A DNA stretch of 64,000 nt from Moringa oleifera (taxonomy: Eukaryota > Streptophyta > Magnoliopsida > Brassicales > Moringaceae): positions 1,366,501 to 1,430,500 of the forward strand of contig JAJFZO010000034.1 in assembly GCA_021397835.1 (NCBI GenBank), written 5' to 3'. A program made the translations under genes and the position numbers. The notes beneath the pieces are model-generated. The model worked only from the letters and a program-made list of their open reading frames with translations, did no database searches and was not told where the DNA came from. This document shows, in pieces, positions 48,421-58,929 of this stretch (its first letter is position 1; each line of letters starts with the position of its first letter).

Positions 48421-49600
48421 TTTTTTTTTTCCAAAAACTAAATCTGAAAAATAATTTTTTAGTTTTATTATAATTATTTTTTTCTTAATTTTTGAGTCAA
48501 GGGCTCTTTAAAAATAAAGGTATTGACACAAAAAGAAAAAAATTGACACAAATTTAGTAATTTAAATAAAAAAACAAAGCTCAACTCTTTGATTGTTTAT
48601 TTTAATTACTTAAAAGTTTATCTTTTAATTAAACAGTCTTTTCCTTTAAATACATAATTAATTAAGAAAAACAATTTGATGCATGACCTAATCAAAATAT
48701 CTCAAATTGCTAGAATCATTGAAATGTCAATATTAATGATACTAAATTTCATTTATTTTAAAAATATATTTCTCTCTCTTAATTTTTCTCTTTTTACTGT
48801 TGTTGATTCTTTTTTTTTTAATGATCATAAATGTAAACTAAACACGTAATATAATAAAACAATGAAATCATATTCACATTATCTCAACTTATCATATGAT
48901 TAATCCATTCCATTCAAATTTCAGTAAATAAATGTGTATTATCACTGTTTTTGAGTGTTTGCCTTTTTTTTTTTTTTTAATTCTAACATAATTTGCGAGT
49001 TTTTTTTTTCTTTCAAACTGGTTCAAAATTTACAAGGAAAAGAATTTTGCCCAAAAAATGGAAGGTTTTCATCGTTTTTCATATTTGATTTTCTCTAATC
49101 TTTCCTCTTAGACTTGGAATAATAAGTTTTTTGAAAAATAATTTACTTATTAAATTATTCCTCGCAATAATAATTTTAGTTTTATTATATTTTATCTCTT
49201 GGAATATTAATAACTTTAAAATTACTTAAATATCCCTTTTGAATCACTGTCCTTCTTGCCTTTTGTGGAAATTGATAACAAGCCCTCCAAACTAATACAA
49301 TGTAACTCTAAAAAGACCTTTTCTCGTACCAATTAAACAATGAAGTTTTATTTTTTTTCTAATTTAGATACCTTTTTTCTCAAAAAAGAAATAAATATAA
49401 TATTTAATTTTACAAAAGTTAAACTGCTTAGATTATAATCTGATTTAAAGTTTTGCTGTTCTGATTTATTTTTCATTTTACTGCTAGGGGTAAAATTACC
49501 AGATAGAACACAAAAATGGGGGTGCCCCAGAGGCGAGGATAACCAGTAACCGCGAGACACCTGGCAAGTGTAAGCAGCACCACCTGCAAGACCCTGGGGG
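48421..49600. other. AT-rich intergenic DNA
   Basis: No gene is seen. Base composition changes sharply to GC-richer sequence from about 49,490, where the promoter of the FHA gene begins. Confidence 0.5.
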
Positions 49601-49626
49601 GCAATGTGGACAACTAAGGAAGTTCA

Positions 49627-49917
49627 CACGTGTTTAGGCATCGGCGTTTCGTTTTTTAAACCACACGGGGGAAACACCGGACAAAGACCCCTCACGGTGA
49701 GCTCCCCTTTCAACCGGGGAAAGGTTTAGGGTTTGACATACCACGTGCGAACTCCCAACCTCAACACCCCCTGTGGATGCCATCCATTCCTTCGTGTATC
49801 TGAAAATAAACAATCGAGCAGCCTCTAAATAAACAATGTGGGTTTGGTCACGGAAGGGTCTCTAAGCTCGGCTTATGAAAAACAAAGAGGGCAGTAAGAT
49901 CACGTGAGATGCACGTG
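49627..49917. promoter_or_regulatory. Four G-boxes upstream of the FHA-domain gene
   Basis: Perfect CACGTG palindromes occur at 49,627-49,632, 49,742-49,747, 49,901-49,906 and 49,912-49,917, all within about 410 bases of the start codon. The last two are 11 bases apart. G-boxes with ACGTG cores are bound by bZIP (ABF/HY5-type) and bHLH (PIF-type) factors, so abscisic-acid or light control is a reasonable inference. Confidence 0.65.
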
Positions 49918-50039
49918 TGGAGGGAGTTCGTAGCGCCCAGCAGCTATTCAAAATCCAGTGAACTCATCCCGAGCTTCTCAGTTTGGCTTGCTTGGAAAAT
50001 TTTTGTCTGACTTCTCCCTCTTATTGTGGAAGAATAATC

Positions 50040-51191
50040 ATGGATCCGCCATTGCTGAAATTGATAATGCTGCAGGGTCCACGCGAGGGCGAAACCCTAG
50101 CGTACAAACCCGGAACTATGGTCCGAATCGGGCGGGTCGTCAGGGGCAACAATCTCCCCCTCAAGGACTCCGGCATCTCCTCTAAGCACCTCCAGATCTC
50201 GTGCGAGTCGGGAAAATGGATCCTCCGAGACCTCGGCTCCTCAAATGGCACCTTCCTCAATTCCAATATGCTCCCTCCCGACGCCCCTTTCGATCTACGC
50301 CATGGGGACACCATCAAGCTCGGTGAGTACACTTCTATCCTTGTCAACTTCCTCGAAGGCCTCCAGCAGCCGCCCAAGCCGAGGCGGAACCCGAGGCGCC
50401 AAGCTCGTGAGTCAGATGCTGTGGATTTGGTTACGGAGAATCAGAGACAGACAGGCAGGGTTTTGACAGAAAGCAAAGAAAGTGAAATTGTGAAGAGATT
50501 GCCTACGAGAGGTAGGGCATTGAAGAGCCAGACTGTGGAGGAATTAAAAAACGAAATGGGGAACTTGGAGGAGAAAGTTGAGAAGAGAGTAAATTCAAGG
50601 GTTACACGAAGTAGGAAGGTTGAGGTCGCTGAGAATTCGGGTTTAGACTGTGGAGAACCAGACATTGTGGCTAAAAAGACACGCAGGGCTGGGAGGAGGA
50701 GGAAGGATTTAAAGGAAGAGCCACCAGAGAGCGCTCAAATCCATGCCGTGGCTGATGAGGGGAGGAATTTAGGCGCAGAAGCGGGAATTAACATTGCTGC
50801 AGTCGAGCACAATGTGGAGGATTTGAGATTAGGAGGAGGCCAATGTGAAGAAGCTGCGAAGCAGAGTGGTGATAAGTTTGAGAAGAGAAGTGATTCTGAA
50901 GTTAAAGAAAGTAGTCATAAGGTAGAAGATGAAGGTGATTGTGAGGTTACGAACAGTTGTGATGCAGGGGACAAGAGGAGTGGTTTTGGTGTTAAGGATG
51001 GTGGGGAATCGGAGGTGGACTTGGAGAAGATGACACTAGGGGAGTGGTTTGATTATATGGAAGTTCACTTGCCAAAGCAGATAATTGAAGAAACCGAGGA
51101 GATGATTGAGGCCATGAGAAAGAAAGCTGAACGAGTTCATGAGTACATGACCGAGAAGAAGAAGCAGAAAGGGAAAGTGCCTGTGGGGTAG
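50040..51191 (+). CDS. FHA-domain protein (At4g14490-like)
   Basis: This is a 383-residue protein in a single exon, starting at the ATG at 50,040; the frame is open further upstream but without an ATG. Residues about 7-104 form an FHA domain with all phosphothreonine-binding landmarks: Gly31-Arg32, SSKH at 47-50, the DLGSSNGT stretch at 64-71 and HGD at 88-90. FHA domains bind phosphorylated Thr on partner proteins. The middle (about 110-330) is Arg/Lys/Glu-rich and low in complexity, with possible nuclear localisation motifs (RRAGRRRK). The C-terminal 60 residues (LGEWFDYMEVHLPKQIIEE and on) are predicted helical and look conserved in type. Its neighbour is a BLUS1-like kinase, matching the Arabidopsis order from memory. 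The biochemical role is unknown. Confidence 0.9.
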   Translation: MDPPLLKLIMLQGPREGETLAYKPGTMVRIGRVVRGNNLPLKDSGISSKHLQISCESGKWILRDLGSSNGTFLNSNMLPPDAPFDLRHGDTIKLGEYTSILVNFLEGLQQPPKPRRNPRRQARESDAVDLVTENQRQTGRVLTESKESEIVKRLPTRGRALKSQTVEELKNEMGNLEEKVEKRVNSRVTRSRKVEVAENSGLDCGEPDIVAKKTRRAGRRRKDLKEEPPESAQIHAVADEGRNLGAEAGINIAAVEHNVEDLRLGGGQCEEAAKQSGDKFEKRSDSEVKESSHKVEDEGDCEVTNSCDAGDKRSGFGVKDGGESEVDLEKMTLGEWFDYMEVHLPKQIIEETEEMIEAMRKKAERVHEYMTEKKKQKGKVPVG

Positions 51192-54100
51192 ATGGATAAG
51201 AACTTTCTTTGAAATGGTACTTACCACTTAAAGCTCTGTTTTTTTTTTTTTTTGAAAAATTAATTCTTCTTCTACAGCAGCTGTTTCATTCCACTTTTAG
51301 GAGTTTTCTTGGGAATACTATATCATTTGTTATGGTCTTAGAATGTTATCACGTGGGTGTGAGTAGATAAGTATATTTATAACCATATCCTATGTTGCAT
51401 ACATGTGCAATTAAATAACTTTGAAGAGTTGATGATGTTTTCTTCATGAATGATGGTCTGTTTTGTTTTGTATACTGAAGCATGCAAAAGGTAGTTTGGT
51501 GGTGAGAAGCCATTACTTGCACATCATCCCTTTCACATCCATTGATTGTGTTCTCTTGGCACCCTTTCTGTCATTAGTTCATCTTTGATGGAAAAGAAGT
51601 GTGTCTGTCACAACAAGCTTTTATTTATATGCTATATATGACTTGTTTGACCAAGATCATAAAAAAACACGTTTTGAAACTAGTTTTAGACAACTTATGT
51701 GAAAGATGATCCAGATTCATGTTTTTTCATTTTCATGAGTGAGTGTGAATTTGAAACACAATTTTAGAAAACTTAGAGTCTAAGGTCACGTAGGAAACCA
51801 AGGAACATTAGAGAGAATGTATTTTGGGCAAGTGGTACAAAAGGAGAATATATGCAAGTAGATTACTTTGAGTGATTCTGTGTGCCAAGTGGTTCCCAAG
51901 CCGGCTAGGTTCTGGATTCTTGATAATTATGCATCAAAATTTTCAGTCAGTCAATATGCTCTTTCTCTAACTGTGGATTGATCCATTTGCTTGTGCCATG
52001 GAACTCACAATTTACTATGTAGTCACACTTTATTTTGAAAATGATTGGACTGGCCATTACAAAGTATTTACCGGGGACCACTTCCTGGCTGGTCTGGTAC
52101 AGTACTGAAAGTTATTTGATTGAAAAACCAACCAAAATCAGCTGATGGTTTAACCATGAATTGTGTAAACAGGTCATGGTTTCTAGAAATTGGTCGATTT
52201 TGACTTGGTTTTTTTAAGCACTTTTATCCAAGCAAAATTGATGCATTTTGATCAACGACCACGATTTGGAAGCTAAAAATTGAAAGACCAAAGGGCTGGA
52301 AGATTATTAGCTGAGGAGAAGTCTCACTCTTTAGATGTGGCACTTAACTTTCCTCTCCATTACTTGTGGGTATTGGTGATTTAGCTCAGATTCCTGTGCA
52401 AGGGAATTCTATAATGCTGTGTTATGTTGTACAGAGAGAAAGAAACGATATTCGTGTTGTAGGGAGAGTGGCAGAGAGAGGAGAATTGAAGGGTGACAGA
52501 AAAAGAGATTGTTGCAAACATCTCAAATAGAAAAAACATTGTGACAGAGGTCTTAAAGGCAGATGGTTGCAAGCATCCTAAGGGGAAAAAAAAATAGTGA
52601 AAATGTTGAGAGAGATGGCCAGATGGTTGTGGACATTCTTGAGAGAAGAAATAAGGAAACTTCAGTTCAGATAAACAGACTAAGGACACTTGGGGACACA
52701 GATTGCACTTCTTTAAGTTATTTCTTAATTTTGACAATTCTTTTTATCTCTTCTAAAGGTATGGAAATAGTAACTTGTAAATGTCATCATAGTTCGACTT
52801 TCAGTTGAACTTTTGACCGTTGAATTTCCATTTTCCGGATGAATGTCCAATTGAGTTTTGTAAAATATTATATTTACTATCAATATGGTATTTCCAGAGT
52901 TATCAAAGAATTTTTCAGGCCAACACAGTTTACTGTTGTGTCAAATATTTATGTTATTGTTACACGTATTATCTTGCCTCTGCTGTATTGCTGTTAATGG
53001 CAAGTCTGTTTTTCTTTTGACAAACTGTTAATACTAGCTAGCCTTTTGTTGATTTAAACATGCTACTGTTGATGTCCATTTTCCTGGTTGATGATTGAGC
53101 ATTCCTTTTATATAACATGCTGAAATGACTTGGACTTCTCATTTTAGTCTTCTGATCATATTCTGATGATCAAAGTACACCTATGAGAGTGGCTGGCTGG
53201 ACTAATACTTGGTCAAAAGGGTAAGGTAAACTGGGTTGTTAGTGACAAAATATCTTAGGAGGTGAAGTTGACAGATTCTTAGATTTGGAATGATGAGGAT
53301 CTCCTCTTATTGCTGAGTTATCTGTGAGATACTTAACTCTTCTCTTTCCATGAGTTTCTATTTTGAAAGCCAACTTTTCATTTTAAGTTTCTTTCACAGC
53401 TCCCTGGCCTGACTCAAGTGGTTTACAGTCTATCCATTTTCATTTATTTTATAATGCTCACTTCAGTGATTAAATTCATTGAAACTTTGGGCATTATCAG
53501 GGTGTATAAGAATGAAATCATCCTTCTTCTGTTAGAAGTTCATTTAGTTGATTGTGCTTAGGATGCAGGGGATAGAAAATGTTGAAATGAAAATAGGGAG
53601 AGATTTACAGTATTCCCAACTGTGTCTTCTTGTATTTGATTCAGGACTGTTAATTGGATTAAGCTGGGCTGAAGCTTGGTTCTTAAACTTGTTTCTATTT
53701 GCTCTGAGCTTTAGAAAGCTAAGATTGGTTGAGCTTAATCATACAGTTTAAGTCCCATCTAAAAGTCAGAGCTTCAGCTGGACATAGCTCAGCTCAATCT
53801 GGTACAAGGCTATATTTATATTGGTTGAGATACACGCACATGTATATATGAGGACTGGGTTTGGGCTGATCAGAAACTTGGCTCATTCTGGCTTGTTGAA
53901 AGCCTAATTTGATCCATATGATTAGCTAATTCAAGTGCTAATGTCTTGATCAAATGAGATGCTTGGCCATATCATATAAGCTCAGGCAGAATGTTTGTAT
54001 TCTGTTGATTTATTGTTTAGACGACTTCTTTTTGCTATTTTAAACCATCCTTATTTTTTCTTTTGGTTTATGATTTGCTGTAATTTTTCATTTGGAGAGG

Positions 54101-55890
54101 TCTTCTTGGTTCCTTTTCTAGTAGAAAGATGAGGCTTTGGTTCTTTTATAATCAGTATGTCATCTTCTACATTATGACAAGAAAGAACTCTAAATTTCTT
54201 ATGGAAATTGTAGTCACATGGAGATAAGCTTCTGTGAATTCTTAGGAATTGATAATCTCTTTGACTTCATGCTTAATGAACCAGCCCTTAGTGACAGTGA
54301 CAACAGACTAGTAATTCTCAAATTTATTACCTGAAATTAGAAACCCTGCATTGCTTTTTGGTTTTTATTACTGCAACTTGCATGTTGCATGAGCCATGAT
54401 GTCATGAATTTTCTGTCAGTCTTCTTCTAGGTTCTAATTAGTTTTTGTGTTCATGTTCTGTTCATTCAGTGATGTTACAGAAATTCTCAGCAGTTGAATA
54501 GCTGGGCTTTCACTGTGTGGTCTCTGTCTAAACAGTCTCAGATCTATTCAGTGTGAAGGATGTACAGCTGATTATATCAAGGCAGTGAGTTTCTGCAGAT
54601 TAAAATATGTCCTGGCTGAAGAAAAGTGCAAGTACAGATGATTCTATTAAGCCTCTAAGGATTGAAGTTGCTGGTAACATCTTTCCTGCAGAGCCTTCTG
54701 TTTCCTACTAACTACTCTTTAGTGCTGTTCTTAGGTGTGTTCTAGGCTTCTAGCTATTTGATGACCCCATTGCAGGATTTGGCATGGAATATTTAATAAC
54801 CGAAACAGCCACTTGCTGCAATATGTCAAAATTTGTGAAATTCTGCCTTGTTGGAGGTTCGTGTGTAGAAAACTAACATGGCTTCAGCATTCTAGCTTGT
54901 GGTCCTGGAATTCAGAGGTTGCATTCATGGTAGTGGTACCATTATACTGGTAATTTCACTGATGGCTTTAGCTCTTTGGTCCTTGAATTGAAAGGTTGCA
55001 TTCATGGGTAGTTTTGCTATCGAACTGATAGGTCTACCTAATTGGTATACCTGCTGAATGAATCAGTGAATCAGTGAAATGCCATCATTGATTGACAGAG
55101 TGAAAGATCTATGGTCATTTATCTTGAAACTACTAAGTTCGGGGGCAAACAGTACCCTAATAATTGGACATAATGATAATAATGTTGAGAGGATTTGCCT
55201 TTCTTGAGTTTAAATGTTGCATTCATGTTAGTTGCGTATTTTGGCACTGGCTAATTTTTGTCTAACTAGTGTAACTCTATAATTGTTAAATTACTATATA
55301 ATGGGTGAGTGAACTAAAACAAAAGCCATATTTGATTGAATCAATGATGACATGGCCGTTTGTTTTGGAAATAATTGGTTTAGAGGCAAATAAAATTTCA
55401 TTTTTTGTCTTTCTTTCACCAAACACTTTCCCTTTGATTTTTTTACCTTTAGTAAGAAAATTCGGCCTGATTCACTGTTGGTTTACTGCAGGAAAAGTAT
55501 AAGGAGTTTAGCGAACATGTAAGGAGGCTTTTATAAATCTGTACACAGAGAAAACTGGAAATGAACCTTGTTGTTCATTAGCAGAAAGTTTTCTGTTTAT
55601 ATACAAGCCTGAGCTAACAAAAATGGAGAAAAGCTATAGCTAACAAACAAAAAGTTATGCTGACTCATGATATAAGAGAAAAGAAAAGGAATGATTTTCC
55701 TTAGTCTCTTTACAGTCTTCCTTGAACCTTGATGGACGGCAAAGCCTCGATGACGATGTAAATGCTCACTTGTGTGTAAATGCTCGGGCTTAATCAAACC
55801 AGACATCACTTTTTCCCTCAAGTGGTGACAATCTATTTCCGATGTGTCTGGTCCTTTCATGGCTCCAGCTTTGGTTTTGACGGAGTTCAG
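51192..55890. other. Long gene-free stretch
   Basis: There are 4.7 kb between the FHA gene and the 3' flank of the kinase gene. The composition is T-rich on the plus strand and intron-like, but I found no exon with family character on either strand. It contains a degenerate minisatellite (52,506-52,650) and a weak repeat of GGTTGCATTCATGG near 54,917 and 54,993. Confidence 0.55.
52506..52650. repeat. Degenerate minisatellite, 55-60-base period
   Basis: Three diverged units begin AGATTGTTGCAAACATC (52,506), AGATGGTTGCAAGCATC (52,561) and AGATGGTTGTGGACATT (52,621). The minus-strand open frame across them is a by-product of the repeat. Confidence 0.6.
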
Positions 55891-56455
55891 GTAGCTTAGA
55901 TGATAAACATGTCTTCAGACTCACAGGACTTAACCAGCACACCAGGCTAGATCACGACCCAGCCTAACAATACCTCGGCGAAGAATTGCAGCCCGGTTCC
56001 TCGGCCCAATCAATCTGCCAACAAATTGTAACCTAAAGAAAATCTGTGGCCCAAAACAAAATTTGAACAGAAAAGCAAAGATGAAAGCAATTAAGGGGTC
56101 TCAAGGTGATACAGTACAAGGAAATGCTGATGTTCATGATTTTCTTATTGGGCATAGTAAACATGGCTTATGTAATGTTCAGTAGGCTTAGATGACAAAC
56201 ATGGGCTCAGACTCACAGGACTTAACAAGCCCACCAGGCTAAATCACTACCCAACCCAACAATACGTCGAGGAGAATTGCAGCCCGTTCCTCGGCCCTAT
56301 CAATTTGCCAACAAATTGTAACCTACAGAAACTCTGTGGCCCAAAACAAAATCTAACAGAAAAGCAAAGATGAAAGCAATTAAGGGGCCTCAAGATGATG
56401 CAGCACCAGGAAATGCTAATCTTCATGATTTTCTTATTGGGCATAGTAACAACCT
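55891..56455. repeat. 289-base tandem duplication downstream of the BLUS1-like gene
   Basis: Units at about 55,891-56,165 and 56,180-56,455 match closely (AGACTCACAGGACTTAAC; CAACAAATTGTAACCTA; GTGGCCCAAAACAAAAT; ATGAAAGCAATTAAGGGG; CATGATTTTCTTATTGGGCA). The period between the two ATGAAAGCAATTAAGGGG sites is 289 bases. The identity of the sequence is unknown. It lies just past the stop codon of the minus-strand kinase and may be within its 3' UTR. Confidence 0.85.
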
Positions 56456-56557
56456 AAACTACAACGGGCACAAATGTTTCATTTTTGACATAGCAATCCC
56501 AGAGAGATTTGTTTTGACATTTGCAGCAAAGGGTGCTGTGGTTACTGCAGAAGAACT

Positions 56558-58207
56558 TTAATCAATAGCAGTGCTGTTAGTTGAACCAGAAATCTGCATC
56601 CTAAGAAACTCCACTTCCATCTCCAACTCAGAGTTCTTTCGCCTCTCAATCTCCAGCTCACGTCTCAGTCTCTCAATCACCTGTACAAGCTGATCTTCTC
56701 TCGAGACGACTGCCCGGCCAAACAAACCGATGATATTGACAACCGCCTGCTTCTGGTCATCCAAACTATTCTTCAGTGCAATCAGGCTCTCAACCGTTGA
56801 ATCTCTCCAGCCAACAGGAGGACCAACTTCACCCGCAATGTTACCAGTCTCAGTGCTAGTGTTCATGTCGCCGCTTCCTTCTCCTGTATGAGTGCCCTCT
56901 GGTCCCGTTGTCTTCTCTGGTTCTGGTGCCCTCAGGTTTGACGTGTCCCCTTCTCCTGTATGAGTACCTGGTCCCGTTGTCTCCTCTGGCTCTGGTGCAC
57001 TCGGGTTTGACTCGCCCGAATCACCTCCTCCACTTGAGGAACTACTCTTCTCTTGAATGATCATTTCTACACCGAAACGAACCTGTTTTGTTGCATGATC
57101 GTTCTTCTGGTCAGTTGGGAACACTGGGTCGAGCTGCAAAACATCTTCATTGAAATTCCACCCACTGATTCTTCTCTGTTTGCTCGAGTCTCCCTGAATT
57201 TCTTCTTCTTGATCATCATCACCGTCAATCTTGTGCGATATCTTGATCGCTTTGAACCTTTCTTCGACGTTAGGCAATCCATGCAACATGTTCTTTACGA
57301 GGAAATCCGCACCTTTGCAGTTCTTGAAGAAAGAATGCTTCAGGAGCTTCTCTGCGGTGGGCCTCTTCGCAGGATCTTGATCAAGACACGAAGCCACCAT
57401 GTCCTTAAAAGCCTTTGAGAACTTCTTGTTCTTGTCATCTTTGCTCTTGGCATAATCAGAGAAGCGAAACCGCTTCGTTATGTTCACAAGCAAAGACTTG
57501 GAAGGAGGCAAATGAGACAGAGGAGGACGGCCGTGGGCTAACTCAAGCGCTGTTATACCAAAAGACCAGATGTCGGCCTTGAAACTGTACCCTGTATGCG
57601 AGTGAATCACCTCCGGCGCCATCCAGTACGGCGTTCCCGCCACATCAGTGAGCATCAACTGCGATGTTGAGGCCAACGGCCCGTACCCAGTGGACTCGTA
57701 AATCGATGCAGATACGCCAAAGTCAGCAAGCTTAACCAATCCATTGGAGTCCACGAGAATATTACCAGCCTTGATGTCCCTGTGTAAGTGGCCCTGGTTG
57801 TGGAGATACGCCAAGGCGTTGAGGGTTTCCTTGAGGACTACAGCAATGCATGGCTCTGACAAACCGTCAGGGAAAGAAGAAGAGATTATAGACTGTAAAG
57901 AACCACTAGACATGAAAGGCATAACCACCCAAAGGCAGCGATCTACAGTGAAAGAACAGTGCGCCTTGAGGATGTTTGGGTGAGAGAGAAGGGACATCGT
58001 CTTGGTTTCTCGTCGAATATCATCAAAATCGGCTCTGGACTTGTCAAGATCAATGGCCTTGATGGCAATCACAGTTGAATTCATCGGTAAACATATTGCT
58101 TTATAAACTTTGGCACTAACACCCACGCCGATTTCATCGAGTATCTTGTATGAATCGGCGTTAAGTGGGTACTGGAGTTTCTTGAGATCTTCTTGTTCTT
58201 GAGCCAT
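56558..58207 (-). CDS. BLUS1: STE20/SPS1-type Ser/Thr kinase, BLUS1-like (intact)
   Basis: This is a 549-residue kinase in a single exon on the minus strand. The kinase domain covers about residues 20-293: Gly-rich loop [15 protein letters not shown]-type Lys50, Glu67 in helix C, HRDIKAGN at 142-149, DFG at 162-164, GTPYWMAPE at 191-199. After it comes RRISGWNF with Ser348; Arabidopsis BLUS1 is phosphorylated by phototropin at Ser348, so the number and context agree. A Ser/Gly/Thr-rich linker (about 385-470) contains an imperfect 24-residue duplication (APEPExTTGPxxTHTGEG). The C-terminus is a coiled coil (about 475-540). BLUS1 acts in guard cells, linking phototropins to the plasma-membrane proton pump for stomatal opening. 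A TATA box stands at 58,452. Close paralogues without this role exist, so function is probable, not proven. Confidence 0.9.
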   Translation of the reverse strand: MAQEQEDLKKLQYPLNADSYKILDEIGVGVSAKVYKAICLPMNSTVIAIKAIDLDKSRADFDDIRRETKTMSLLSHPNILKAHCSFTVDRCLWVVMPFMSSGSLQSIISSSFPDGLSEPCIAVVLKETLNALAYLHNQGHLHRDIKAGNILVDSNGLVKLADFGVSASIYESTGYGPLASTSQLMLTDVAGTPYWMAPEVIHSHTGYSFKADIWSFGITALELAHGRPPLSHLPPSKSLLVNITKRFRFSDYAKSKDDKNKKFSKAFKDMVASCLDQDPAKRPTAEKLLKHSFFKNCKGADFLVKNMLHGLPNVEERFKAIKISHKIDGDDDQEEEIQGDSSKQRRISGWNFNEDVLQLDPVFPTDQKNDHATKQVRFGVEMIIQEKSSSSSGGGDSGESNPSAPEPEETTGPGTHTGEGDTSNLRAPEPEKTTGPEGTHTGEGSGDMNTSTETGNIAGEVGPPVGWRDSTVESLIALKNSLDDQKQAVVNIIGLFGRAVVSREDQLVQVIERLRRELEIERRKNSELEMEVEFLRMQISGSTNSTAID

Positions 58208-58451
58208 GGAGCTTTCTTGAACTTGATTTTCTTGAAATGGGATTTCAGTAATGGCTTTTTCTTCTTTATCTGTTTCTTAAAGAAGATGGGTTCCGCGAGA
58301 GAACGTTGAAAAACAGGTAGCTTTTTCTTTTGAAGGAGGAGAGGGAAAGGGAAAAAAGTTTCAGGTAGTTTCTTGTGACGCTTGAAAGGGAAAGAGTATA
58401 TTCGAGCGGCGATAAGAGGATGCATGTGAATAACAACCGCTTAAAGAACGG

Positions 58452-58459
58452 TATTTATA
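58452..58459 (-). promoter_or_regulatory. TATA box of the BLUS1-like gene
   Basis: TATAAATA on the minus strand about 245 bases before the start codon. The diverging second kinase has the same element at a similar distance (62,701), so the promoters are homologous. Confidence 0.65.
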
Positions 58460-58479
58460 ATGCACTCACCAGACGGTTA

Positions 58480-58925
58480 CATAATTATTTTTTAATTATT
58501 ATTTTATGAACAATAATTATTTATTTAATAAACTTGTGAATGGATCCCCTCGGATTGGGCTGAGTCGGGTCCTTATTCCATTTAAATTAATTCCATTTTA
58601 ATTAATAAAGTTTGACTCTAAAATCAATTTATATTTTAATTTTATTATTTAAATTTAAATAATTTTTTATTAATAAATTATTTTATGATTTTTTAAATTA
58701 TTAATATAAATTTTTAAAAAATATTTTTAATATAAAAATTTAAATTTTTTGTGATAGTAACTTAAATATTTTTTATATTTATAAAAAATTTAAATTTAAA
58801 TTTTTAAAAGATTTTTAATTTAAATATTTTTATTTTAAAAATTTTTTTAATAAAATTTAATTTGATTTGTTGATTAAAAGTGTGCGCAATGTGGTTTGGG
58901 TGGGCTATATTATTATTATTTTTTA
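58480..58925. other. Very AT-rich intergenic DNA
   Basis: Only A/T-rich low-complexity sequence is seen, upstream of the BLUS1-like promoter. Confidence 0.6.
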
Positions 58926-58929
58926 ACAT

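Noticed and set aside
49983..50039. Longer N-terminus for the FHA protein
   Set aside because: The extension begins at TTG. The ATG at 50,040 starts the conserved domain region and is a normal plant start.
52381..52737. 118-codon minus-strand frame
   Set aside because: It is produced by a degenerate 55-60-base minisatellite, has no ATG-linked promoter and matches no family.
57053..57418. Open frame of 121 codons opposite the BLUS1-like kinase, with a similar one opposite the second copy at 63,609-63,941
   Set aside because: They are antisense to conserved kinase sequence. Their similarity to each other is explained by the kinase duplication.
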